Assembly: GCA_051453625.1 (NCBI GenBank)
Contig: JBOZIK010000001.1
Location: forward strand, 95,075,423 to 95,122,244
Reading direction: 5' to 3'
Length of the DNA: 46,822 nt
Source of the DNA: Welwitschia mirabilis
Taxonomy: Eukaryota > Gnetophyta > Gnetopsida > Welwitschiales
In this document: piece by piece, positions 11,033 through 21,296 of the stretch
How the letters are laid out: every line of letters begins with the position of its first letter
How positions within the stretch are numbered: the stretch's first letter is position 1
The notes under the pieces: model-generated
Seen by the model: the letters and a program-made list of their open reading frames with translations, nothing else
The model's database searches: none
What the model was told of the DNA's origin: nothing
Position numbers and translations under genes: made by a program

Positions 11033-11191
11033 TGTCAATGTCATCCTGACTATCATTCCGAATACATGGTAAATGATAGTTCATTTAAAGGATGATCCAA
11101 AATGATGTCTCAACAGTGATTTAGCCATCCATGTTAGTAAATAACAATGTCATCATCCTGTCTGTTGTGGAGATAACATAGGGAATGATGG
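11033..11191. repeat. two G-family inverted-repeat motifs in the 5' LTR
   Basis: Copies at about 11033-11079 (GTCATCCTGACTATCAT ... AATGATAG) and 11147-11191 (GTCATCATCCTGTCTGTTG ... GGGAATGATGG). They match the pair at 2714-2866 in the 3' LTR. Confidence 0.6.
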
Positions 11192-11402
11192 TCTTCTTCA
11201 ATTATTTTGCAAAGGAGAAACTAGCCTTTCTGTCAATAATCTTCTTTTGAGACTCTATGTATCAGAATATGATGCATCAAATCTAGGTAATAATTGCATA
11301 TTTCTAAGGTCTTATATTATTTCTTAAAAAGCCCTATATTTTTACCTAAACCTGTGTAAATGTCCTGCAAAATAGCTCATAAAACCCCATCAAATAACCA
11401 CA

Positions 11403-11640
11403 AATTAGCAATTCTAATTTGTTTTCCCTTTTGACAAGCATTACACAACCCATGTCTACCAACATTAATTTTAAAAATCCCTTTCAAAATTTCCTTTTTG
11501 ATAAGAGTTTTGAGTTGATCATAGTTTACATATCCTAAACATTGATGCTATAGCTATTCTTGGTTAACTTGTGAAAAATGACAAATAGAAGAGGGTTGTT
11601 TAATACTATAAATATTATCTATCCTATTTTCTTTAAGAAG
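11403..11640 (-). pseudogene. copia integrase, N-terminal part (C1), cut by G1
   Basis: The minus strand reads KGFLKLMLVDMGC and, ending at the G1 border, NACQKGKQIRIA in place of the copia segment CDACQxGKQTR. The protein sequence resumes at 2065 with TSMPLELIH. About nine codons of the family sequence are missing between the two halves, so either a small deletion came with the insertion or the borders are slightly off. The zinc-binding HHCC part upstream is too degraded to confirm. Confidence 0.75.
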
Positions 11641-11739
11641 AATCTCATATGTTTTATAATGTTTAAATTTACACTTTTGGCTATAAAAAATAACTCTATA
11701 ACCTTTATCACAAATTTGACTAATAGTAAATAGATTATG

Positions 11740-11940
11740 TTTAAGACCATTTACATATAAATTTCATTAATTTTAGGCATGTTACCTCCAACAATTCTTA
11801 CTATGCCTTTAATTTTTGCCTTTCCATCATCGTTGAAGGTCATCTCTTCCTAATCAAAATTAACTAGGCATTATATTCTTAACTAGTCACCTATCATATG
11901 GTAAGAGTAATCACTATCCAAGTATCAGTAAGTTCCACTA
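11740..11940 (-). pseudogene. copia protease (C1), decayed
   Basis: The minus strand reads YLDSDYSYHMIGD (near 11893-11925), the counterpart of the copia protease motif YLDSGCSRHMTGD. The catalytic Asp-Ser is followed by Asp instead of Gly, so the active site is damaged. EEMTFNDDGKAKIKG follows, matching xVTFGDNSKGKIxG. The domain lies between the second zinc knuckle and the integrase, as expected for Ty1/copia. Confidence 0.8.
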
Positions 11941-12013
11941 CTAGCCCTGAAAGCTATTTAAATCAATAAATTTTTAAATAGTCAGCCCTCACCCACTTAG
12001 ATTTTTTGGACTA

Positions 12014-12256
12014 TTATGGTGATGAATATTTAGGTATAAATTTGAAAGGAAATGTACTAGTGCTACTTAAGAAAAACATAATTTTTTTGAAATTGTAAAA
12101 TAGATTAGAATGACCTGATTTGCTACAAAAATAACAAGTAGTCTTTGAAATAAAATTGTTATTTTGCCAATTTACCTGATTAGAGGAAGTGGATGATTTT
12201 GTGAAAGAAAATTTAATACCTCTTTTATCATGGACTGAATTTTCCATTCTAAGCAT
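12014..12256 (-). pseudogene. copia polyprotein segment with second zinc knuckle (C1)
   Basis: An 80-residue open piece reads CYFCSKSGHSNLFY, a CX2CX4HX4C knuckle whose last Cys is Tyr. It continues with PFKFIPKYSSP toward the protease. SIRE-type elements have a second knuckle at this place. The piece begins with an internal Met and is only the open remnant of a longer polyprotein. Confidence 0.7.
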
Positions 12257-12474
12257 CTATTTCAATTTGTTAGAGCTATTAAGAAATTTATTTACAAAAT
12301 GAGACAAACTTTTTACCTCTTAAAGTAAACCTTTATTCTTCATTTGGATGTNNNNNNNNNNNNNNNNNNNNNNNNNNNNNNNNNNNNNNNNNNNNNNNNN
12401 NNNNNNNNNNAAGTTATTTATTCACTTGACCAGCTTATCACATTCTTCTAAGTTTAGCTCTTAACAAGTAAATA

Positions 12475-13800
12475 TTATTTCCCTTCCTTTATGATATTAA
12501 AATCATTTGGTTTAGTTAGATAGGAAATTTCATTTAAAGTTGAGGCTATTGCCATGAAATAAAGTCTTTTATCTTCTTTTGACTCTTGAGTATGATTATT
12601 ATCTTCTTCATCATCCAAGTTATTCCAAGTTGCAATAAGATATGATATTTTAGATCTTCTTTGATTCCTTTTACTAATTGGACATTTATTAGTAACATGT
12701 TGATACCCTTTATAGGCATAGCACTGGATCTCCTTCATTTTCTCTTGATCTCTTTTTAGTTTAGATTGACTCTTTCTAGTCTCTTTGCTTGTTTCTCCAT
12801 CTCTTCTTTTCCCATACAAGAGTTTTTTGAATCTTCTTACTAATAGTGCTACTTCATCCTCATTAAGTTCTTTATCTGTTCTCTTATATTTTACTTTATC
12901 TTGTATACTTTTTAAAGCAAGACTCTTCTTCTTATTTTTTGAAAATTTTAACTCTTAAGTTTAAAGATATATCTTGTAATTTACTTAGGGCCATTAGGTT
13001 GATGTTTTTACTTTCTTTAATGGTGGTTACCTTTGGCTCAAAGTGCTTAGAGAGATAATACTTTTCTTATTACTTTTGCTTCATCCATATTTTCTCTTAG
13101 GCNNNNNNNNNNNNNNNNNNNNNNNNNNNNNNNNNNNNNNNNNNNNNNNNNNNNNNNNNNNNNNNNNNNNNNNNNNNNNNNNNNNNNNNNNNNNNNNNNN
13201 NNTTCTTTAATGGTGGTTACTTTGGCTCAAAGTGCTTAGGGAGATAATACTTTTCTTATTACTTTTGCTTCATCCATATTTTCTCTTAGGCCCATTAAGT
13301 TCATTATGTCTGTTAGTTTGGTAAAGAACTCTTGAAGAGTTTCTTCCTCCTTCATCTAAATATCTTTGAACTTGGTAATCAACATTTAAAGTTTTGCTTG
13401 TTTTATGATGGAATTTCTTTAATGAGACATTTTGAGAATATCCCATACTTCTTTGACAGTTTCATAATTTACTGTTCTCTTAAATTCTTATGAATACATA
13501 GCACAAAAAAATAGCATTAAGAGCATGGGCAACTAAAGTAGTATTTACCTTATCGATAGGTATCTATTGATCTTTTAGTTTTAAAATGGTTTTGGAATTT
13601 CCACTACTATCCTTTTTGATTATTATAACGTGGACATATTCATTGTAACTACCTCTTCTATATCCACATCAAGATACCTGAGAAAAATTCTCATTCTAGT
13701 CTTCCAATAAGCATAGTTAGCTCTGTCAAACAATGATGACTTTCTAGTAGAGAACTTATGGCTAGGATTAAAAGTTAAGATTTATTAGAATCTATTACTG
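12475..13800 (-). pseudogene. copia gag, UBN2 type (C1), decayed
   Basis: From the 5' end (minus strand) I read FDRANYAYWKTRMRIFL near 13700, which is the YWKxRM signature of UBN2 gag. Then come EVWDILKMSH, EEETLQEFFTKLTDIMN near 13340 and, in 12819-12475, the knuckle CYAYKGYQHVTNKC (second Cys replaced by Tyr), LIATWNNLDDEEDN and LYFMAIAS. Several stops and shifts interrupt it. A 100-base gap (13103-13202) is flanked by the same roughly 90 bases on both sides. A second gap (12352-12410) lies between gag and the second knuckle. Confidence 0.85.
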
Positions 13801-13807
13801 ACTTAAA

Positions 13808-13821
13808 CTACTTTGATACCA
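13808..13821 (-). promoter_or_regulatory. primer-binding site of C1 (initiator tRNA-Met)
   Basis: The minus strand reads TGGTATCAAAGTAG two bases after the LTR end TTTCA. It matches the standard plant copia PBS TGGTATCAGAGC with one change in the core. This fixes both the orientation and the inner LTR border. Confidence 0.85.
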
Positions 13822-13823
13822 AA

Positions 13824-15061
13824 TGAAATTTTTACAAATCTTAGAAGGGGGATGAATAGGCTTTTAATAAAACATTCCTCTAAAAATATAGAAGAACATA
13901 TAACAATAAGTTTAAACAAAAATAAAAATAACTAACTAAAGGAATTTAATGAGAGCTATCAAAAGAAGAATATAATAGTAATAAAAAATGGAAAGTGTAC
14001 ACCAAAAAAGTGATTTATAGTGATTCAGAAAACAGTCCTACTCCACTGTTAATTGTCAACTTTAATACTAAGCTAATCTGGATCTTCATTACTTTTCTTC
14101 TATGTTGCTAGGTTAACCTATAACCTTTACAAATAAGCTTTTCGAGGCTCAATCTAAACCTTTACAGATTAAATCTTTTGGTGATAGAAGTATACCCAAG
14201 TGCAATGGTTCATCTAATCTAAAGTACAACAATAATGGATCACACTACTTAGAGTAATAGTTCACAAGTACAAGCTTATGCAATAAAGATGTGTGCCTTG
14301 ATCAGAAAGATATTAATAATACAAATATTTTTTCTTAGAAAAATAAGATGGTCAAAAGATTCTTATTCATTTCTTTATACAGGAGATAGGTTTAGTACAT
14401 TGTAAAATGATTCTGACACAATAATAGCTAGAAATGGAATGGAGTAATGTCTAGACAATAGTCTAACATGTTTCTCTTTTGCTCTAACTAGTTGATCCTT
14501 GAAACATCTGGTCGACCTAATTAATTTCCATTACTAGACTTAATTAATCCCTTTTTCCTCTCGTTAATCTAAGTAACTCATGTCACATGATCTTATCGAT
14601 CCCACCTGATATCTAGTTTACTACCTCTGCCTAGGTTCGATTAATCCATCATGAACTCCATTCGACTGCCTTTATCTAAGTTTAGTTCTCCCCTTTTGGA
14701 ATATAGTCTATTCCTCTTAAACTTTAATAATTTTTGAAAATAATATTTGAAAAAGACATCAATGTTTATTTGTCTTGTCAAGCTTCATTAAACTATAACT
14801 TTTACAACATATTTAATCTATAGACAATATATTAATTTGACATTAATTGACAATATTAACTCAACATTACTGTGAATTTATGGAAAATTTACTTAGTTAC
14901 ATTGAAGTCAAACTTACTATAAATGGGATGAATGATTTGTCAACTAAAATAAGGATTGAAATCTCACTAGGGATGGCAAAACTAGTCAACATCAATAGCA
15001 AAACTAGTTTAGTAATTTTTTTAGGCCTAATATGTTGTATCTAGAATTAACATTCACAACA
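13824..15061 (-). repeat. 5' LTR of C1
   Basis: The inner border is set by the PBS. The sequence just inside (TTAGAAGGGGGATGAATAGG on plus) and the TCGAC words near 14510 and 14665 are familiar from SIRE-type LTRs. The outer border is proposed at 15061, where the minus strand would begin TGTTGTGAATG. Beyond it the sequence reads as the element A ORF. No second copy is in the window to confirm this. Confidence 0.55.
14374..14379 (-). promoter_or_regulatory. candidate TATA box in the C1 LTR
   Basis: The minus strand reads TGTATAAAGAAATG near the middle of the LTR, a plausible pol II TATA box. In sequence this AT-rich the match alone is weak. Confidence 0.25.
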
Positions 15062-15532
15062 AAAAATATTGGAGTTTTGGGCTAAATGAAATAAAGAATA
15101 AAATTGATAGAAATGGTGAATGAGAGTGGAATTCCATTATATGATGAAAAATCAATACATCTAGAGTTTCTACAAAATAGAACAATTATAATACATGTAT
15201 ATATAATTAAAAATGCATGAGAAGATAGAAAGGGAAATGAAAGTGAGAAAGGGATAATGGATATTCTATGAGAGATTATACTTTCAAGTTTCTTATCCAT
15301 TTCATCTTGTTTCTTAGATATTTCCTTTTGTTTTTTTAAGATCTACTTTATTTTTTTCCCATAGCTTTCAACTACATGTTTTCTAAGATTTTGTTACTTC
15401 CTTAGGAGATGTATCATTATAAGTAAAGGAAGAATGATGAGGAATAGGAGTGCAAGAAGGAGAATAAGAAGGGGAAGAGGAAGAGGAATGAGAATATTCT
15501 CCAAAGGGTTCTTTATCCTTTCTTCTTCTCAT
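15062..15532 (-). pseudogene. envelope-like ORF of element A, C-terminal part
   Basis: The minus strand from 15532 reads MRRRKDKEPFGEYSHSSSS, a Ser/Pro-rich stretch (SPSYSPSCTPIPHH), then VDLKKTKGNISKKQDE and MDKKLESIISHRI, a Lys-rich probable coiled coil. The Ser-rich part and coiled tail parallel the C-terminus of the similar ORF in element B (IEKLWSKINKILKKKKEILR). The N-terminal part of A's ORF ends at about 38750 with SPPPCQVSSSPYSQP, so element B splits it. Continuity across B is inferred from order, strand and similar composition. Confidence 0.6.
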
Positions 15533-16840
15533 TATTAACATCTAAAAATTAATGTTTACATCAGGTTATTCAGGCCATTTTTAGCATGACCATTTAAGCT
15601 TTATCATACTTTTATGCATTTATTAGATTTAGGAATATTTAAATTTAGTTTTAGTAATATTTGGATTTCACATTATCATTTTACAAGTTTGTAGTAGGAT
15701 TTAAAGCACAATGATAGAAGCTAGAGATGTAATTCCTTAAAAATCTAATAATGTTGGTAGACCTAACAATGACACTGGTTTTTTTACACAAAGGATCTTG
15801 AAATTTATAGGGTTATCTTTGGCTATTAACTTAGTTGGACCTATTGGTAAATAGATTAAATAATGCTAAATTTGATGCTAATTTCCAGAAACCTTAATCC
15901 TAACTATAGTTTTAATGTACAAAAATTAGCTTAACTTTTTCGGTTGTTGAAGAGTAGTGGATCTTTATAGAATATTATAAGAGATCATATCATATCTAGC
16001 TTTTAAGCTATCCATTTGGGAATCATCTAGCCTTTCAAGGATAGCATAACATTTTCTTATAGTGACTTCTCTTTTTGTTTGATGTAAATTTATTTATTTT
16101 ATCCAATAAATCTAATTCTCATTTTCCATCTGATTTCTTAGTATGCAGTGTGTATAGTTTTTGATACTTGTTATGCTTGAATAGGTTAAAGTTCTTTTAG
16201 ATGAAGGTATTTTTCTTGGTTTTCATTCTCAATCTAATTTCTTAATATCAAGTGTGTATAGTTTTCATACTTTTTATGCTTAAATAGGATTGAATTTATT
16301 TATGCATTTACCATTTCAAGTAAAATTCTAGAGTAATCTTAGTTCTTTGATTGCTATCAATTGATGTTATTTGGAATGAAAAATTTTACTTAACATGCTT
16401 ACAATAAGCTATGAGAGCTAAGGATACATATAGTATTCACAAAAGCTTAAGCTTCATTTATTACATTTACAAATTAAGATTTCAATAAGTCTATTATTAT
16501 TAAAGATTTTAGTTATCATAAGAGATGTTAACATTCATTCTTGTGGCTATGCTTATTCCATGGCTTAGAATGCTAATTGTTAACACATCTCTCTCTCACT
16601 ATTACTTCAAGGAATCATTCTATGATAGTTATAGAAGTGGTTCTTACTAAGTTTCCCTATTTTATGTTACTATATTTATTCCTTGGAAAGAATGATACTA
16701 GCGCTATACTACAAATAGAAGTCCTGGTTTACTCAGTAAAAGTTGGATTTAGCCACATAAGATTTGTATTTCTAGGACAATCTTATATATTACCATACAT
16801 TAACAACATATACAAGCATAGCCAAATTTTACCACAAATA
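15533..16840 (+). repeat. 5' LTR of element B
   Basis: It aligns with 37430-38743 in the same orientation: shared words include the segment around GCTAGAGATGTA, AATTCTAGAGTAATCTT and the final ACAAGCATAGCCAAATTT. The right border is set by the PBS at 16847. The left border is placed where similarity to the 3' LTR stops. The 3' LTR may start about 200 bp further out, so this LTR may be shortened at its outer side. Confidence 0.75.
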
Positions 16841-17771
16841 TCTTTTTATCACCATTACTAGGGATGATTGTATGGTAGCTATAGTTGGGCATGCATATTC
16901 ATTTTTGTTTCTTTTAGTTTTNNNNNNNNNNNNNNNNNNNNNNNNNNNNNNNNNNNNNNNNNNNNNNNNNNNNNNNNNNNNNNNNNNNNNNNNNNNNNNN
17001 NNNNNNNNNNNNNNNNNNNNNGCTATAGTTGGGTATGCATATTCATTTTTGTTTTTTTTAGTTTTTTTGTTTTGTTTCATTTTCATTTTCTTTTTATTTT
17101 CTTTTATACTAGTTCCATTCTAGTTTCTCTTTATTTTATTTTTATTTTTTCTTTTCCTTTTATAATAGTCCCATTCTCATGCTTCTTTTTTTTTTTTAAA
17201 TTATTATTTTCCTTTTTTAGATTTTCTTTTTAGTTATTTAGTTTTAATTCAACATTTTACTTTCTAAAATTTTTTTTAAGTAAATTTTTCCTTCCAGTAC
17301 ATCTTCAATGAGTGAACCATCTTTGATGATGCCCAAACTGGTCCTTTTACATTTCCTATATGTTTTTCATTTAGCTCTAATACTTATCATAAATATATTT
17401 ATTTTTCTTGTGCATGGCTAATACATTTATGCAGTTGTGTGTTTTCTTCCTCTTATTTTCTTTCCTCTTCTCTCTTTTCCTTCCTCTCATAGGTTGAAGA
17501 AGATAAAGACATCTAAAGGAGCCTGATTTTTCTTTTTATTTATTTATTTTTTTACATTACATTTTTATTTTTCCTATATTGCATTTTTATTTTCTGTGCT
17601 ACATAGCATTTTTACTTAATTTTTCATATTATTGCATGCTGAATCTTTCCTATTTTATTCATCTTTTAATTTCATCAACCCATTTAAAATCCTTGTTTTG
17701 CTTTCCTTATTTCATATTTTAGGATTTCTTCCATTGCATTCTAAATCTTTCCTATTTTGTTCATCTTTTGA
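16391..17771 (+). repeat. tandem duplication in B (end of LTR, PBS, leader), unit 1
   Basis: It matches 17772-18960 in direct orientation, from the last 450 bp of the LTR through the PBS and the T-rich leader to TTCCTATTTTGTTCATCTTT. The copies differ at roughly one base in eight by eye. The unit also carries an extra internal repeat of the TTTCCTATTTTATTCATC segment, and a 100-base gap (16922-17021) flanked by near-identical sequence. Confidence 0.85.
16847..16865 (+). promoter_or_regulatory. primer-binding site of B, first copy (eroded tRNA-Asp type)
   Basis: TATCACCATTACTAGGGAT aligned to TGGCGCCGTTGCCGGGGAC. All differences but one are G-to-A or C-to-T. Confidence 0.7.
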
Positions 17772-18960
17772 TTAGCATGCTTATAAGTTAGCTATGAGAG
17801 CTAAGGAGACCTATAGTATTTACAAAAGTTCAAGCTTTATTGATTACATTTACATATTAAGGTTTGAACAAGTCTATTATTATTAAATATTTTAGTTATC
17901 ACAAGAGACATTAACATTCATTCTTATGGCTATGCTTATTCCATGGCTTAGAATGCTAATTATCAACACATATCTCTCTCACTAATACTTCAAGGAATCA
18001 TTCTATGATAGCTACAAAAGTGGCTTTTACTAAGTTTTCTTGTTTGATGTTATTATATTTATTCCTTGGGAAGAATGAGACTAGCACTATACTACAAATA
18101 GAAGTCCTAGTTTACTTGGTAAAAGTTGGGTTTAGCCACATAAGATTTGCATTTCTAGAACAATCTTGTACATCACCATACATTAACAACATATACAAGC
18201 ATATCCAAATTTTACCGCAAATAGTGTTTTAGCACCATTACTAGGGATAATGACATGGTAGCCATAGTTGGGCATGCACATTCATTTCTATTTCTTTTTT
18301 TTTTCATTTTCTTTTTATTATCTTGTGTACTAGTCCCATTCTAGTATCTCTTTATTTTATTTTTATTTTTTCCTTTCATTTTATTCTAGTTCCATTATAG
18401 TGCCCCTTTATTTATTTATTTTTTAATTATTGTTTTTCTTTTTTTAAATTTTATTTTTATTTATTTAGTTTTAATTCAACATTTTACTTTCCAACAATTT
18501 TTTTCAAGTAAATTTTCACTTTTGGTACACCTCCAATAAGTGAACCATGTTTGGTGATGCCCAAACTAGTTCTTTTACATTTCTTATAGGTTTTTCATTT
18601 ATCTCTAATACTTATCATAGATATATTTATTTTTCTTATGTAGGGCTAATAAATTTATGTAGTTGTATTTTTTTTTCTTGTATTTTCTTCCTTCTTCTCT
18701 CTTTTCCTTCATCTCATAGGTTGAAGAAGATGAAGACATCTAAAGAAGCCTGTTTTTTTTATAAATTTTTTTCCATTGTATTTTTATTTTTCCTACATTG
18801 CAAATTTTATTTTCTATATTACATTGCATTTTTCGTTAATTTTTCATATGTTAGGGTTTCTGGCATTTCATCCTCAATCTTTCCTATTTTGTTCATCTTT
18901 TGATTGCATCAACCCATCTAAAATCCTTATTTCACTTTCCTTGTTCTCTATACTTTTTCT
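17772..18960 (+). repeat. tandem duplication in B (end of LTR, PBS, leader), unit 2
   Basis: Second unit, directly joined to the first and leading into the gag region. It begins GCATGCTTATAAGTTAGC, the same LTR-internal point at which unit 1 begins. Open frames in its T-rich part (for example 18547-18903) are hydrophobic by base composition and have no family similarity. Confidence 0.85.
18230..18248 (+). promoter_or_regulatory. primer-binding site of B, second copy
   Basis: TAGCACCATTACTAGGGAT differs from TGGCGCCGTTGCCGGGGAC only by G-to-A and C-to-T changes. It is the duplicate nearer to gag, 1383 bp from the first copy. Confidence 0.75.
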
Positions 18961-19290
18961 TATGGCTTTCTCTTGAAAAACATTAATGTTTGACGTAACA
19001 TGACTATCTTCAATAGATCTGGCAGTAGATTACATCAATCCTCATCCACTCTAAACATGAATCCTAACACTAAAAATAGAGGTAAAGACTCTTCTAAAAG
19101 TAGTTCATAAGAGAGACCTTAAGATGAATACTAGAACATGAATAGTTGAGCTTAAGATCAAAACCCTCTTCATTCTTACCAACATTTACAATCACATGTT
19201 CACTTAGGTTACCCCCACAATTACTCTCATAACCAACCACCCAGATAAACTTTGAAGTACTACCTATACTACCTATAACCACAATGTCTA
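18961..19290 (+). other. B leader and likely gag start region
   Basis: Follows the duplicated block and leads into readable gag. Short in-frame pieces rich in Asn and Ser (near 19030-19070) suit a gag N-terminus, but no start codon can be chosen. An open frame on the opposite strand (19282-19094) has no support. Confidence 0.4.
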
Positions 19291-20866
19291 TGCAATCCTT
19301 ATTGTATAGTTCAACTGTCCAATGCTCATAGAGTGAACTTTAAATTGACTACCATCTAACTGTTGTCTTATTTCAATGGTTTAGAATCTAAAGACCCTTT
19401 TGTACACCTTAAAGAATATGAATGCATCTTATCTACTATCCCACAAAATCCTCAAACATTTAATGCACTTAAGTTGATACTCTTTTTTTTTCTTTGAAAG
19501 ACAAAGCTAAACCTTGGTTGTATACCTTGAAGCCCTTATTAATCTTAACTTAGAGTGACTTAAAGTAATTTTTTAATAAGAATTTTTTTCTCAAATAATA
19601 AAGCCAATGCACTTAGAAGAGAAATAATGAACTTCCAATGAAAATACCATGAAACTTTTTCCCAAACATTAGAGATATTGACATAATTAGTACTTAATTG
19701 CCCTCAACACAAATTTAAGTAAGGAAAACTCATTAGTTTCTTTTATGAAGGTTTATCCTTCAATTACAAGCAAATTTAGAAATGATGTGTAGAGGAAGTT
19801 TTTTAGAAATTAAAATTAATAAAGCTTAGAAATTTATACGTCGGTTTCTAAGAGCCCTCAAAATTGGAAAAAGATAGTAAGCCTTCTAGATCATACCCTA
19901 ATGTCAAAAATAATAGTATCTTTAAGGTTTTGAAAAATTTTCAAGTTAATAACAAGTTTGAAGAGTTGTCCAAAAAGATTGAGTCACTCAATACCACTTC
20001 TTAGTTAACTACAATAAAAAACAAGTGTTTTATATGTCATGTAAAGTCCCATGAGATAGCTGAATGCCCTTCCATCCCTGCTTTTATAGATATGATTCAA
20101 GAGAAAGTGAATCTTGTAGGATAACAATGGCTAAATTAATGAGCAAACAATCCCTTTTCTAAAACCTCTAATCCAAGATGGAGGAATTATCCCAACTTCT
20201 CATAGAAACAAAATAACAATCAAACATCCTCAAGTTAATGTAGAAACTCATATTCTTCACAACCATCTAATTAATATCATCTTAATTCTTTTCCTTCACC
20301 TCCACAGATCAAACCACATAAATTCAAACCTTAGAAGACACCCTTAAAAAATTCATGGAAGCTCAAACTCAAATTAAATATGATCAATAATAGTTTAATA
20401 AACAAACCTCTTCTACTTTATAAAGTCTTAAGTACAATGTCTAATAACTCAACCAAACTACTATACATATCTTTCTATTGTTTAATCAACAAGAAATAGG
20501 TAATCTTCCTTATACTCTTGAGTCAAATCCTAATGGTATTAAAATAGTTAAATGAGTAGAAGAACCAAACATTAGAGAGACTAAAGTCATAAACCTTAGA
20601 AGTGATAAAAAAATTAATTAAGAGGTCTAAAAATAAGAATAGTAAAAGGAGAAGTAATTAGCAAGTATTATAGTAAAAATAAGAAAGTAGAAGTCAAACT
20701 TGAAGAAGAAATTCCATCATGCCAGAAGCCGATACCTTTGCACAACAAGTTGGAAAATATACCTTAATCAAGAAACATCAAGAGGCTCTTAAAATATTTA
20801 AGAAAACTAAGATTAACATTTCCCTTTTGGAAGCCATTAGACAAAGTTTTTCCATATGCTAAATTT
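19290..20866 (+). pseudogene. gypsy gag of element B, decayed
   Basis: Plus-strand frames read NGLESKDPFVHLKEYE near 19380 (family GLEnEDPYKHLKEFE), LKDKAKPWLYTL near 19500, LRREIMNF near 19610 and ISFFYEGLSFNYKQI near 19740. The zinc knuckle CFICHVKSHEIAEC is at 20029-20070 (a complete CX2CX4HX4C), followed by PSIPAFIDMIQEKVN. SNPRWRNYPNFS near 20170 matches the hallmark YNPGWRNHPNFSW. A spacer with IGNLPYTLESNPNG and a linker with LRKLRLTF follow. Stops and shifts are frequent, so it is a pseudogene. Confidence 0.88.
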
Positions 20867-21296
20867 ATGAAGGGCCTATGTACTACTAAAATAAAAATGA
20901 ATGCCAAAAATAACACCTTCTTAGCTCAAAAAACTAGTGCTATTATCCAAAACCAAATTCTTTCTAAGTATAAAGATCCAAGTTTTCCCCTAATATCTAT
21001 CATTATTGGAGAGAAGCATATTAGTCGAGTTTTATTAAATCTTGAAGCCAATGCAAATTTTTTAATTATCATATCTATAAAGAACTTGACTTATATTATC
21101 TCAAAAATACAAATCTCAAATCACAATTGGTTAACAATTCTTTAAAATTACCTTTGAATATAGTAGATAATGTCATTGTTTAAGTTAAAAATTATTACTT
21201 TCTGGTGGACTTCATAGTCTTAGAGATGGAAGAAGCTAGTAATTATCATGTTCCAATCATCTTGGGTGACCCTTCCTTGCTACTTCCAATGCTATT
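20867..21296 (+). pseudogene. gypsy protease of element B, truncated
   Basis: The open piece 20867-21145 begins MKGLCTTKIKMNAK (family KFLKELCTxKRK), then NQILSKYKDPSFPLISIIIG (family KYKDPGSFTIPCxIG) and RVLLNLEANANFLII where the family has RALLDLGASVNLLPY. The catalytic Asp is Asn and Gly is Glu, so the site is dead. Past a frameshift, VDFIVLEMEEASNYHVP then IILGDP (family PxxLGRPF) ends the domain. After about 21296 the sequence changes abruptly to a purine-rich stretch and then an 852-base gap. Confidence 0.85.

Larger units (their letters stand above)
2066..11402 (-). mobile_element. G1: gag-PR gypsy-type LTR element without RT or INT, nested in C1
   Basis: Two direct LTRs (2066-3083 and 10345-11402) enclose a minus-strand body: PBS, a leader with hairpin motifs, gag, protease (duplicated), then a long non-coding 3' part. 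I could not read RT, RNaseH or INT between the protease and the 3' LTR, so it looks non-autonomous, comparable to the gag-bearing TR-GAG type. The eroded tRNA-Asp-type PBS and the protease reading DIGVSINIMP suggest an Athila-like gypsy origin. The C1 integrase reads into both outer ends, showing insertion into C1. A clean 5-bp target duplication was not found. Confidence 0.85.
10345..11402 (-). repeat. 5' LTR of G1
   Basis: Gap-free LTR of 1058 bp, the better reference copy of this family (partner 2066-3083). On the minus strand it begins TGTGGTTATTTGATGG and ends CACCACAACA. It contains the TATA-like box, two hairpin motifs and a segment (around 10838-10865) that matches G2 at 45263-45291. 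The downstream flank (11403 onward) reads as C1 integrase. Confidence 0.9.
1..15061 (-). mobile_element. C1: SIRE-type Ty1/copia LTR retrotransposon, interrupted and truncated by the window edge
   Basis: Read on the minus strand, the order is 5' LTR (about 15061-13824), initiator-Met PBS, UBN2-type gag, two zinc knuckles, protease, integrase, then reverse transcriptase running off the left edge. PR-INT-RT order defines Ty1/copia, and the long zinc-knuckle gag plus RT sequence resemble the SIRE/Maximus lineage (inference from remembered family sequences). The element is split inside the integrase by G1 (2066-11402). All coding parts carry frameshifts and stops. The 3' LTR is outside the window, so LTR divergence cannot be measured. 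Confidence 0.8.

Noticed and set aside
2061-11407. Target-site duplication for G1
   Set aside because: The left flank AGATG and right flank AATTA do not match, and about nine integrase codons are missing between the halves, so no duplication can be claimed.
15082-15300. Small secreted-protein-like ORF (minus strand)
   Set aside because: It is the tail of element A's envelope-like ORF read on from an internal Met. The hydrophobic end is AT-rich untranslated sequence.
16868-17233. Hydrophobic open frames that look like membrane proteins
   Set aside because: They run through T-rich leader sequence and a gap. Phe/Leu/Ile richness follows from base composition and no family similarity is visible. 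The same holds for 18547-18976.
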